In this document: piece by piece, positions 18,156 to 26,296 of the stretch
Numbering within the stretch: position 1 is the stretch's first letter
Layout of the letters: each line of letters starts with the position of its first letter
Assembly: GCF_016653635.2 (NCBI RefSeq)
Contig: NZ_CP067420.1
Span: forward strand, 3,445,501-3,509,500
DNA length: 64,000 nt
DNA from: Skermanella sp. TT6
GTDB taxonomy: Bacteria; Pseudomonadota; Alphaproteobacteria; Azospirillales; Azospirillaceae
Reading direction: 5' to 3'
Notes under the pieces: generated by a model
Seen by the model: only the letters and a program-made list of their open reading frames with translations
What the model was told of the DNA's origin: nothing
Database searches by the model: none
Translations under genes and position numbers: made by a program

Positions 18156-19913
18156 TCAGGCCCGGCCGGAGCGGCGGAACAACCCCGGCCGGCCGGACCG
18201 CGACGGCTCCAGCGCCAGTCCGATCTCGTCGATCTTGTCGTCCGCGGCGGCGCGGACGATCAGTTCGAGGGGACCGTAGGCGAGGCGGTCCCCCGTCTCG
18301 ACCCGTCCCTTGAACTCCCGCTTGAGGACGTCGCACACGGTCAGTCCGGCATCCTGCGGCGGTGGCGCGAACCCGTAGGTCTCCGCGAGCTTGCCGATGG
18401 CCGCGTCCGGCGCGAGGGTGAAGTCGCCGTAGAATTCCCGGTCCTTGACCTTCAGCTCCGTCGGGCTGGCGAACAGCCGGTCCAGCAGCGGAAGCCGGTC
18501 GGGCGAGGTGAAGATCAGCACGAGGTCGCCCGTCTCGACCCGGCCGGCCTTGTGCAGGCGCATGGACTGGCCGTTGCGGACGATCAGCGACGGGCGGGCC
18601 CAGCGGGGGATCCGCTCGCCCAGCGTCACCGGGCTGCCCGCCACCGTCCGGTAGGCCACCAGCTCGTGGCTGGCGCCGCCCGGCAGTTCCAGCTCCACCC
18701 TGTCCACCGGGCCGATGCGCGGCGGCACGATGAGGCCGAGCCGGCGCGCCATCGGCTTGATCGTCCATCCCTGGACCAGGAGCGAGACCAGGACGATGAT
18801 GAAGGCGGTGTTGAAGAAGATCTGCCCGTCCGGGAACCCGGCGATCAGCGGCAGGATCGCCAGCAGGATCGAGACGGCGCCGCGCAGCCCGACCCAGGCG
18901 ATGAAGGCGGTCTCGCTCCGGGTGAACCCGAACGGCATCAGGCACAGCCAGATCGCCAGGGGACGCCCGACCAGGGTCAGGAACAGGGCCAGCGCGATCG
19001 CCTGCGGCGCGATGTCGAGGAATTCCGACGGCGTGGCGAGAAGCCCCAGCATCAGGAACATGGTGATCTGGCACAACCAGGTCAGGCCGCTCTGGAAACG
19101 CCGCAGCGACCGAGCCCCGTTGAGCCGGCTGTTCCCGGCGAACATACCGGCGACGTAGACGGCGAGGAAGCCGCTGCCGCCCAGCATCGACACGCCGCCG
19201 AACAGGCACAGGGCCAAGCTGACGACGATGATCGGGTAGAGGCCCTGCTCGAGATCTATCCGGTTGACCGCCTGGACGATCAGCCACCCGCCGGCGAGGC
19301 CGCCCAGGACGCCGACGCCCATCTGCAGGACGAAGGAGCGGGCGAGGTCCCATGACATGCCGTCGGCCGAGACTCCGCCGACGATCAGCTCGACCAGCGT
19401 AATGGTCAGGAAGATCGCCATGGGATCGTTGCTGCCGGACTCGATCTCCAGGACGGACCGCACCCGCTCGCGGATGTTGATGCCGCCGACCCTCAGCAGG
19501 AAGAAGACCGCCGCCGCGTCGGTCGAGCTGACGATCGCGCCGATCAGCAGGCTTTCCAGCGGCGGCATGCCGAAGGCGAAATGCGCGACCCCGCCTACCA
19601 GCCCGGTGGTCAGCACGACGCCGACCGTGGCGAGCGTCAGGGACGGCCAAGCCGCCGCCTTGACGGTCTGCCAGCGGGTCTCGAACCCGCTGTCGAACAG
19701 GATGATCGCCAGCGCGATGGAGCCGACGAAATAGGCGAGCCCCGCGTTGTCGAAGTCGATGCCGCCGATGCCGTCCTCGCCGGCAAGCAGCCCGACGCCG
19801 AGGAACACCAGAAGAAGCGGCGCCCCGACGCGGAAAGAGATCAAGCTGGTGAGGACACTGATCGCTATGAGGCCGGCCCCAACCAGAATAGCCAGACTCA
19901 TCAAGTCGATCAT
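18156..19913 (-). CDS. K+/H+ antiporter, NhaP2/CvrA type (second copy)
   Basis: 585 residues, same architecture as the 14392-16278 gene: CPA1 membrane domain (about 5-400) with SSTDAAAVFFLLRVGG and SGSNDPM, then TrkA-C-like and CorC/HlyC-like regulatory domains. It is shorter at the C-terminus and lacks the very basic tail. The two proteins are clearly paralogous through the membrane domain (for example shared SLISFRVGAPLLL-type and GEDGIGGIDFDN segments). Two copies may differ in regulation by pH, nucleotide or turgor. Confidence 0.9.
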   Translation of the reverse strand: MIDLMSLAILVGAGLIAISVLTSLISFRVGAPLLLVFLGVGLLAGEDGIGGIDFDNAGLAYFVGSIALAIILFDSGFETRWQTVKAAAWPSLTLATVGVVLTTGLVGGVAHFAFGMPPLESLLIGAIVSSTDAAAVFFLLRVGGINIRERVRSVLEIESGSNDPMAIFLTITLVELIVGGVSADGMSWDLARSFVLQMGVGVLGGLAGGWLIVQAVNRIDLEQGLYPIIVVSLALCLFGGVSMLGGSGFLAVYVAGMFAGNSRLNGARSLRRFQSGLTWLCQITMFLMLGLLATPSEFLDIAPQAIALALFLTLVGRPLAIWLCLMPFGFTRSETAFIAWVGLRGAVSILLAILPLIAGFPDGQIFFNTAFIIVLVSLLVQGWTIKPMARRLGLIVPPRIGPVDRVELELPGGASHELVAYRTVAGSPVTLGERIPRWARPSLIVRNGQSMRLHKAGRVETGDLVLIFTSPDRLPLLDRLFASPTELKVKDREFYGDFTLAPDAAIGKLAETYGFAPPPQDAGLTVCDVLKREFKGRVETGDRLAYGPLELIVRAAADDKIDEIGLALEPSRSGRPGLFRRSGRA

Positions 19914-20009
19914 GCGTCGAAATCCTCACACATCTTGGACGGGAATGCACAAGATATGGGATTTCGACGCCTGTTATTCAACAGCTGGTATGTAGCCCCC
20001 GCGGGGAGA

Positions 20010-21329
20010 TCAGCGCCCGGACCGACGGCGAGACGGGTTGCCCTGGGGCGGCCTGCCCTGCTGGGGCTGGGCCGGACGGGCCTGTCCCTGGCGCGGCTGG
20101 TCCTGCCGGCCCTGGGGAGGCCTGCCGTGGCGCTGCGGGCGCCGGTCCTGGAGCGGGGGCCGCGCGTCGGGATCGGCCTGGACGACGCCGCCGAGGGAAT
20201 GCCAGGGATGATCCTCGACCACCGGGATGCGGACCTTGATCAGCTTCTCGATGTCCTTGAGGTAGGCCCGCTCCTCGCTGTCGCAGAACGAGATGGCGAT
20301 GCCGCTGGTCCCCGCCCGGGCCGTCCGGCCGATGCGGTGGACGTAGCTTTCAGGGACGTTCGGCAGGTCGTAGTTGATCACGTGGGTGATGCCGTCGATA
20401 TCGATGCCGCGGGCGGCGATGTCGGTGGCGACCAGCACCCGGATCTCGCCGGAGCGAAAATTCTCCAGCGCCCGCTGGCGCGCGGTCTGCGACTTGTTGC
20501 CGTGGATCGCCTCGGCCCGGACCGCGATCTGGCCGAGCTGCTCGACGACCCGGTTGGCGCCGTGCTTGGTCCGGGTGAAGACCAGGGCGCGCCCGATGTC
20601 GGGCCGCTTGAGCACTTCGCCCAGCAGGGGCCGCTTGTCCGCCTTCTCGACGAACATGACGTGCTGCTCGATCCGCTCCGCGGTGCTGGAGACCGGCGTC
20701 ACCTCGACCCGGATCGGGTCGGTCAGGATCTTGTCGGCCAGCTTGGCGATCTCCGGCGGCATGGTGGCGGAGAAGAACAGCGAATGGCGCTTGGCCGGCA
20801 GGACCTTCAGCACGCGTCGGACGTCATGGATGAAGCCCATGTCGAGCATGCGGTCGGCCTCGTCCAGAACGAACACCTCGAGCCGGTCGAGCTTGATGAA
20901 GCCTTGCCCGATCAGGTCGAGCAGGCGGCCCGGCGTGGCGACCAGGATGTCGATGCCGCGCGACATGTTCTGGACCTGCGGGTTCTGGCCGACGCCGCCG
21001 AAGATGACGGTGCGGGTGAGCGGCAGGTGGCGGCCGTAGGTCGCGAAGCTCTCGCCGATCTGGATGGCCAGCTCGCGGGTCGGCGTCAGCACCAGGGCGC
21101 GGGCGCCCTGCGGCTGGGGCCGGGTGCGGTTCTCCGACAGGCGATGGAGGATCGGCAGCGCGAAGGCCGCGGTCTTGCCGGTGCCGGTCTGGGCGACGCC
21201 CAGCAGGTCGCGGCCCTGGATCAGGTGCGGCACGGCCTGCGCCTGGATCGGAGTGGGGGTGCTGTAGTTCTCGGCGCTGATGGCGCGCAGGATCGGCTCG
21301 CTCAAGCCGAGTTCGCTGAAAGACGTCAC
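20010..21329 (-). CDS. rhlE: DEAD-box RNA helicase, RhlE-like
   Basis: 439 residues. Q motif [10 protein letters not shown], motif I AQTGTGKT, Ia [29 protein letters not shown] and [12 protein letters not shown] are all present in order. The C-terminal 60 residues are disordered and rich in Gln, Pro, Arg (basic RNA-binding tail). The shape fits RhlE, involved in ribosome assembly and RNA decay. Transcribed away from the SDR gene, with a 210-base upstream gap. A second DEAD-box gene of similar type is at 52989-54401. Confidence 0.9.
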   Translation of the reverse strand: MTSFSELGLSEPILRAISAENYSTPTPIQAQAVPHLIQGRDLLGVAQTGTGKTAAFALPILHRLSENRTRPQPQGARALVLTPTRELAIQIGESFATYGRHLPLTRTVIFGGVGQNPQVQNMSRGIDILVATPGRLLDLIGQGFIKLDRLEVFVLDEADRMLDMGFIHDVRRVLKVLPAKRHSLFFSATMPPEIAKLADKILTDPIRVEVTPVSSTAERIEQHVMFVEKADKRPLLGEVLKRPDIGRALVFTRTKHGANRVVEQLGQIAVRAEAIHGNKSQTARQRALENFRSGEIRVLVATDIAARGIDIDGITHVINYDLPNVPESYVHRIGRTARAGTSGIAISFCDSEERAYLKDIEKLIKVRIPVVEDHPWHSLGGVVQADPDARPPLQDRRPQRHGRPPQGRQDQPRQGQARPAQPQQGRPPQGNPSRRRSGR

Positions 21330-21539
21330 TATGAAGGGATCTTTCGGGGCCTGCCCCGCGCGCTGCCGGGTCGCCCTTTGTGCTGATGCTGGCCCACCCG
21401 ATGCAGCGGCAAGGCCGCTTCGCGCGATCGGACGGTACGTTTGTTCGATTACGATAGTTGCTCTTTCGCAAGTGCGAAGTCAAGCCCCGCGTGACCGGAG
21501 GCTCCCGGGGCACGGTCCGAGCCGCGCCCCATCCTGTCC

Positions 21540-22268
21540 TCAGCCCTTGGTGCGCAGGCTGCTCCGCCCGCCGTCCACGCCGAATACCTGCCCGGTGATC
21601 CAGCCGCTGTCCTTGCCGAGCAGGAAGGCCGCCGTGGCGGCGATGTCGTCCGGCTCGCCGATGCGGCCCAGCGCATGCAGCCCGGCGATGCTCTGGGTCA
21701 TCTGCTCGTTCGAGGTCAGGCCATGGGCGAGCGGGGTGCGCGTCAGGCTCGGCGCCACCACGTTGACCCTGACGTGGGGCGCCAGTTCCGCCGCCAGGGA
21801 GCGGCCCAGCCCCTCGACCGCGCCTTTGGCGGTCGCGATCAGCGTGTGGTTGGCGAAGCCCTGCTGGACGGCGACGGTGGAGAACAGCACCACCGCCCCC
21901 TTGGCCGCCTTCAGTCCCTTCTCGGCCGCGCGGACCGCGTCCACCGCGCCCAGCACGTTGAGCTTGTAGGTCTGGATGAAATCGTCATGCTTCGTCGCCT
22001 TGAGCGGCCTGATGTCGATCGAGCCGACGCAGTAGGCGATGCCGGCGATACCCTCGCCCTGGTCCGCTTCCGCCACCGCGGCCTCGACCTGGGCGGGATC
22101 GAGCACGTCGCATCGGGCGTGGCGGGCCTTCAGCTCGTCCGCCAGCGCGCCGACCTTGTCGGCCGAGCGGCCGGTCAGGAACAGTTCCGCGCCGCCGGCC
22201 GCGAGCCGCCGCGCCAGGGCCTCGCCGATGCCGCCGTTGGCGCCGAAGATGATGATGGGTGCTGCCAT
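21540..22268 (-). CDS. SDR family oxidoreductase lacking the usual catalytic tyrosine
   Basis: 242 residues, Rossmann fold with cofactor motif GANGGIGE (9-16) and the C-terminal ITGQVFGVDGG signature. The catalytic Ser is present (VLFSTVAV). At the YxxxK site the sequence reads NHTLIATAK: the Lys is there but Ile replaces Tyr. It may therefore be a non-classical SDR with altered or lost dehydrogenase activity. A Met start gives the normal N-terminus directly before the first beta strand. No operon partner is obvious; substrate unknown. Confidence 0.85.
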   Translation of the reverse strand: MAAPIIIFGANGGIGEALARRLAAGGAELFLTGRSADKVGALADELKARHARCDVLDPAQVEAAVAEADQGEGIAGIAYCVGSIDIRPLKATKHDDFIQTYKLNVLGAVDAVRAAEKGLKAAKGAVVLFSTVAVQQGFANHTLIATAKGAVEGLGRSLAAELAPHVRVNVVAPSLTRTPLAHGLTSNEQMTQSIAGLHALGRIGEPDDIAATAAFLLGKDSGWITGQVFGVDGGRSSLRTKG

Positions 22269-22420
22269 TGGTACCGAGCCTCAACGCTGTTTGATCGTAT
22301 CCGTCAACACGTGTGACTGAACTAGCGTGAGGCGCGGCGCAGTCCACCGCCGGGCGCGGTCCCGATGGATGATTTCCCGGTTTTTCAAAGGGATAATTCG
22401 GATTTTGATTTAATGATCGG

Positions 22421-22447
22421 GTCATGGAACGGTCACCGAAGTGTCAT
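22421..22447 (+). promoter_or_regulatory. Pho box (three GTCAY direct repeats at 11-base spacing)
   Basis: GTCAT at 22421, GTCAC at 22432 and GTCAT at 22443 lie exactly 11 bases apart, the periodicity of PhoB half-sites. The array is 78 bases before the PhoX-type phosphatase ATG and in the same orientation. Phosphate-starvation control by PhoB/PhoR is therefore likely. Confidence 0.75.
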
Positions 22448-22524
22448 GGCGCCGGTCTATGGTCCGCGGCAACACACCCCGGAATACGGGGCGGATCACG
22501 GATCGGAGCAGGTGGGAGAGAACC

Positions 22525-24540
22525 ATGGACAGCCGCGACATTTCCCAGTTTTCGTGCAAGGCGGAAGCCTTCGAGGCGTCCGAGGACATCGGCCGCAATC
22601 CCTCCGAGGGACCGACCCTCGGTGACATCATCGCCAAGCGCTTCGGCCGCCGCGACATGCTGCGCGGCTCGCTCGCCGTCGCCGCCATCACCGCCACCTT
22701 CGGCCCGCTGGCGCTCGCCACGGCCGAGAAGGCCAAGGCCGCCGCCGGCAACGGCAGCAAGGCCAGCTTCAGCTTCGACGAGGTGAGCCGCGGCGTCGAC
22801 CGCACCCACCATGTCGCCAAGGGCTACAAGGCCGATATCCTGATCCGCTGGGGCGACCCCGTGCTGCCCGGCGCTCCGGCCTTCGACCCGATGAAGCAGA
22901 CCGCGGCCGCGCAGAAGATGCAGTTCGGCTACAACAACGACTATGTCGGCTATATCGGCCTGCCCTACGGCTCGAACAATCCGGACCACGGCCTGCTCTG
23001 CATCAACCACGAATACACGGACGAGGAAGTCATGTTCCCCGGCGTCGGCGTGGAGCAGCAGGAGGCCAAGTTCACGGCCATGACCAAGGAACTGGCCGAG
23101 ATCGAGATGGCGGCCCACGGCGGCACCGTGATCGAGGTCAGGAAGACCGACGGCAAATGGGCCGTGGTGGCCGACAGCAAATACAACCGCCGGATCACCG
23201 CGTCCGACACGGTGATGCGGATCACCGGCCCGGCCGCCGGCCATGACCGCATGAAGACCAAGGCCGACCCGACCGGCACCAGCGTGATCGGCATGATCAA
23301 CAACTGCGCCGGCGGCATCACGCCCTGGGGCACCTACGTGTCGGCGGAAGAGAACTTCAACGGCAACTTCGGCGGCGAGCTGGCCGACAGCCATCCGGAG
23401 GCGGAGAACTACAAGCGGCTCGGCGTGCCGGGCAACTGGTACAACTGGGCCGCCTACCACGACCGCTTCGACGTGTCGAAGGAGCCGAACGAGGCCAACC
23501 GGTTCGGCTGGATGGTGGAGATCGATCCGCTCGACCCGACCTCGGTGCCGAAGAAGCGCACGGCGCTGGGCCGTTTCAAGCACGAGGGCGCGGAGAGCGT
23601 GGTCAACAAGGACGGCCGGGTCGTCTTCTACATGGGCGACGACGAGCGGTTCGACTATGTCTACAAGTTCGTGACCGAGGGCAAGTTCAACCCGAACGAC
23701 CGCGCCGCGAACATGGACCTGCTCGACAAGGGCACCCTGTACGTCGCCAAGTACGGCGAGGACGGCAAGGGCGAGTGGCTGCCGCTGGTCCACGGCCAGG
23801 GCAAGCTGACCGCGGAGAACGGCTTCAACAGCCAGGCCGACGTGGTCATCCAGGCGCGCAAGGCCGGCGACGTCCTCGGCGCCACCAAGATGGACCGGCC
23901 GGAGGACGTCGAGCCCAACAAGGTGACCGGCAAGGTCTACGTGATGCTGACCAACAACACCCGGCGCAAGGCGGACCAGGTCAATTCCGCCAATCCCCGC
24001 GCCGAGAACGCCTTCGGCCACATCGTGGAGATGACCCCGACCGACGGCGACCACGCCTCGACCACCTTCGCCTGGGACATCCTGGTGAAGTGCGGCGACC
24101 CCAGCGTGGCGGCGGTCGGCGCCACCTTCAACCCCGCGACCTCCCCCGACGGCTGGTTCGGCATGCCGGACAACTGCGCGGTGGACAACCAGGGCCGGCT
24201 GTGGGTCGCCACCGACGGCAACAGCTACAAGGGCACCAAGACGACCGACGGCGTCTGGGCGATGGAGACCGAGGGCGACTTGCGCGGCACCAGCAAGCTG
24301 TTCTTCCGCGTGCCGGTCGGCGCCGAGATGTGCGGCCCGGTGTTCACGCCGGACGACAAGACCCTGTTCCTGGCGGTGCAGCACCCGGCGACCGACAACA
24401 CCAAGGACTGGCCGGAATTCGGCAAGGCGTCCAGCTTCGAGGATCCGGCGACCCGCTGGCCCGACTTCAAGGACGGCATGCCGCCCCGCCCGTCGGTGGT
24501 GGTCGTCACCAAGGAGGACGGCGGCGTCATCGGCGTCTGA
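22525..24540 (+). CDS. PhoX-family alkaline phosphatase (DUF839), Tat-exported
   Basis: 671 residues. A Tat signal is visible about 45-75: GRRDMLRGS followed by a hydrophobic stretch and Ala-rich cleavage region, so the folded enzyme is exported with its cofactor. The mature region has the DUF839/PhoX beta-propeller pattern, with INHEYTDE, CAGGITPWGTYVSAEENF and MPDNCAVDNQGRLW motifs. Characterised PhoX enzymes are Ca/Fe-dependent phosphomonoesterases that scavenge phosphate. The ATG at 22525 has GGGAG 7-8 bases upstream; a longer in-frame start at 22441 would overlap the Pho box and is rejected. A strong terminator follows. Confidence 0.9.
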   Translation: MDSRDISQFSCKAEAFEASEDIGRNPSEGPTLGDIIAKRFGRRDMLRGSLAVAAITATFGPLALATAEKAKAAAGNGSKASFSFDEVSRGVDRTHHVAKGYKADILIRWGDPVLPGAPAFDPMKQTAAAQKMQFGYNNDYVGYIGLPYGSNNPDHGLLCINHEYTDEEVMFPGVGVEQQEAKFTAMTKELAEIEMAAHGGTVIEVRKTDGKWAVVADSKYNRRITASDTVMRITGPAAGHDRMKTKADPTGTSVIGMINNCAGGITPWGTYVSAEENFNGNFGGELADSHPEAENYKRLGVPGNWYNWAAYHDRFDVSKEPNEANRFGWMVEIDPLDPTSVPKKRTALGRFKHEGAESVVNKDGRVVFYMGDDERFDYVYKFVTEGKFNPNDRAANMDLLDKGTLYVAKYGEDGKGEWLPLVHGQGKLTAENGFNSQADVVIQARKAGDVLGATKMDRPEDVEPNKVTGKVYVMLTNNTRRKADQVNSANPRAENAFGHIVEMTPTDGDHASTTFAWDILVKCGDPSVAAVGATFNPATSPDGWFGMPDNCAVDNQGRLWVATDGNSYKGTKTTDGVWAMETEGDLRGTSKLFFRVPVGAEMCGPVFTPDDKTLFLAVQHPATDNTKDWPEFGKASSFEDPATRWPDFKDGMPPRPSVVVVTKEDGGVIGV

Positions 24541-24562
24541 ACGGTTCTCATGAGCAATGCGG

Positions 24563-24588
24563 AAACGGGCGGCTTCGGCCGCCCGTTT
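24563..24588 (+). terminator. Intrinsic terminator with UUCG tetraloop
   Basis: Eleven-base stem AAACGGGCGGC / GCCGCCCGTTT closed by TTCG, ending in a T run (GTTTTC), 23 bases after the phosphatase stop. The preceding A run also allows some activity for the convergent gene. Confidence 0.85.
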
Positions 24589-24623
24589 TCGTCCGCGTCC
24601 CCCGGCCCCGGCCGTCCGCGGTC

Positions 24624-25316
24624 TCACCGTCCGGCGGCGGCCGGCACCCGGAAGGGCGGCACCGGCGCGGACAGGGAGGTGGAGCCGAACAGGGCGGCGG
24701 TCGCCGGGGAGGTCACTATCGGCGGGGCCGAAAGGTCACTATTCCGCGCAGGGACCGGCTTGGCGGGAGCGGGCTTGACGGGAGAGGTCACTGTCCGGAG
24801 GGCCGAAAGGTCACTATTCCGCGTCGCGGGGTGCCGGGCCGCAGGCTTCGCCGGAGCGGTCGGGGCGGGTTCGTCGTCCGGGTCGCAGTTCAGGTTTTCC
24901 AGGTCGGCGTCGGGGTGGGGCTTGTCGCCGAGGAAGTGGTGCGGGATGCGCTTGTCCTGGACCACGCCGCGCAGCTTCAGCCACAGCTCGACCGCGCGCA
25001 GGCTCAGCCCGAGGCTCTTGCGCTCCAGGGCCTCCTCCATGATCGTCCGGACCAGGGCGGCCGCCTCCTCCAGGTCCGCTTGGTGGCTGGCAAGCCGGCC
25101 GGCGCGGAGCTGGGCCACGCGGACCTGGATCTCCGGCTGGCTCATCAGGACGGCCCCGCGCTGCTTCGCGCCCTTGGGCGAGTAGCCCGCCCGCCGCGCC
25201 GCCTCCGCCCTGCCGACGCCGCCGGCCACGGCTTGGCAGAAGGCTTCCTGGCGGGGCGTCAGCACGATCACGGGCGGGGCGGAGGCGGCTCGTGTCGGGG
25301 GCTGATGGTCGAGCAT
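24624..25316 (-). CDS. Orphan protein with phage terminase small-subunit-like domain
   Basis: 230 residues. Residues about 20-72 (LTPRQEAFCQAVAGGVGRAEAARRAGYS, then a QRGAVLMSQPEIQVRVAQLR stretch) match the DNA-binding N-terminus of Terminase_2 small subunits. There is no large terminase, portal or other phage gene nearby. The C-terminal third is Pro/Ala rich and holds an in-frame 25-codon duplication (ARNSDLSA...VTSP occurs twice). Start at 25316 (MLDHQPP) was chosen since the longer frame to 25493 is Arg/Pro-rich and non-coding in character; its ribosome site is weak. May be a prophage relic or a domesticated DNA-binding protein. Confidence 0.65.
   Translation of the reverse strand: MLDHQPPTRAASAPPVIVLTPRQEAFCQAVAGGVGRAEAARRAGYSPKGAKQRGAVLMSQPEIQVRVAQLRAGRLASHQADLEEAAALVRTIMEEALERKSLGLSLRAVELWLKLRGVVQDKRIPHHFLGDKPHPDADLENLNCDPDDEPAPTAPAKPAARHPATRNSDLSALRTVTSPVKPAPAKPVPARNSDLSAPPIVTSPATAALFGSTSLSAPVPPFRVPAAAGR
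24709..24823. repeat. Two 40-base direct repeats, 75 bases apart, inside the terminase-like gene
   Basis: Copies at 24709-24748 and 24784-24823 share GGCCGAAAGGTCACTATTCC and most of the flanking bases. The 75-base offset is a multiple of three, so the duplication keeps frame and repeats a 25-residue segment of the protein tail. Confidence 0.8.
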
Positions 25317-25720
25317 GGCTGGGGCGCCTTGGCCGGATGGGAACAATACATGAACATTAGTGCGAATTCGCGTTAGATGCAAGATGTGGAGGGTGCGCGT
25401 CCCGCGCACCGCGGGCGGCGGGACGCCGCCCCTCCGCGTGGCTCCGCTGAGGTGGCGGGCGAAAACCAGTACATGCGGAGCCCGGTGCCGCAATCGCTGC
25501 TCCCGGCGGCGGTGCCTGGAGGTTCGTCGGGATCGTCATAATCAGTGAAGGGTGCGAGGCGCTGCAAGCCGGCCTTCGGCCGAGGCCGACCTACACGAGA
25601 CCACCACGGATAGATGATCACCGGGGGATCGCCATCGGCGGAGAGCCGCAGTCGGGTTTGCGCCAGGGACATGCGGCATGGCGGCCCGTCTCGGCCGGCC
25701 CATTAACTTCCGGCCCCGGA
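25317..25720. other. Intergenic region before the Zur-type gene
   Basis: About 400 bases. It contains GC-rich imperfect palindromes (around 25391-25437 and 25560-25600) but no T-tailed terminator and no supported gene. The open frames here have poor coding character. The minus-strand promoter of the terminase-like gene should be near 25340-25380, where the sequence is AT-richer. Confidence 0.4.
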
Positions 25721-25737
25721 TCGTTATATGATAACAT
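25721..25737. promoter_or_regulatory. Zur box upstream of the Fur-family gene
   Basis: The 17-base element TCGTTATATGATAACAT has the inverted core GTTAT-ATG-ATAAC and matches the proteobacterial Zur operator (ATGTTATA-n-TATAACAT) at 13 of 16 defined positions by eye. It ends 28 bases before the chosen start codon, so it overlaps or adjoins the promoter and predicts zinc-dependent autoregulation. Confidence 0.7.
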
Positions 25738-25765
25738 GCCGACCGACGATCTTCCGGGAGCCGCC

Positions 25766-26296
25766 ATGGCGATCACCACACCTCCGGCCCGGCCCTCGGC
25801 CCTGCCTTTGGCCGCGCACGACCACAAGCACTGCGTATCCGGCGCCCTGGCGCGCGCGGAGGCGCTGTGCGCGTCGCGCGGGGCCAGGCTCACCCCCATC
25901 CGGCGCCAGGTCCTGGAACTGGTCTGGAGCGGCCACCGTCCCCGGGGCGCCTACGCGATCCTGGAGGACATGCAGGTGGACGGCCGCCGGGTGGCGCCGC
26001 TGACCGTCTACCGCGCGCTCGATTTCCTGGTCGAGCACGGGCTGGTCCACCGGCTGGAGAGCCTGAACGCCTATATCGGCTGTCCCGACCCGGACCATGC
26101 GCATGCCGGCCAGTTCCTGGTCTGCAGGGACTGCGGCAACGCGATCGAACTGAACGACCAGGGCGTCAGCGCCGCCATCGCCGAAAGCGCCCGGTCCCGA
26201 GGTTTCCAGATCGACCGGCCGACGGTCGAGGTGCGCGGGCTCTGCCCCGCCTGCCAGAATTCACTGACGTCATCCCCTCAGAAAGCCGAAACGTGA
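25766..26296 (+). CDS. zur: Fur-family transcriptional regulator, probably Zur
   Basis: 176 residues. N-terminal winged helix (RLTPIRRQVLELVWSGHRPRGAYAIL, then PLTVYRALDFLVEHGLVHRLES), then a dimerisation domain with DPDHAHAGQFLVCRDCG and a C-terminal CPAC. The two CxxC pairs form the structural zinc site. Start at 25766 has GGGAG 5 bases upstream; an in-frame ATG at 25736 lies inside the operator. The next gene, a CobW-type GTPase with a His-rich loop, overlaps by GTGA and belongs to zinc-starvation regulons in many bacteria. This and the operator favour Zur over Fur or PerR. Confidence 0.85.
   Translation: MAITTPPARPSALPLAAHDHKHCVSGALARAEALCASRGARLTPIRRQVLELVWSGHRPRGAYAILEDMQVDGRRVAPLTVYRALDFLVEHGLVHRLESLNAYIGCPDPDHAHAGQFLVCRDCGNAIELNDQGVSAAIAESARSRGFQIDRPTVEVRGLCPACQNSLTSSPQKAET

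Noticed and set aside
24709-24823. AGGTCACTAT repeats considered as Pho or other operator sites
   Set aside because: They lie inside a coding frame, encode a repeated peptide segment and are not spaced at 11 bases.
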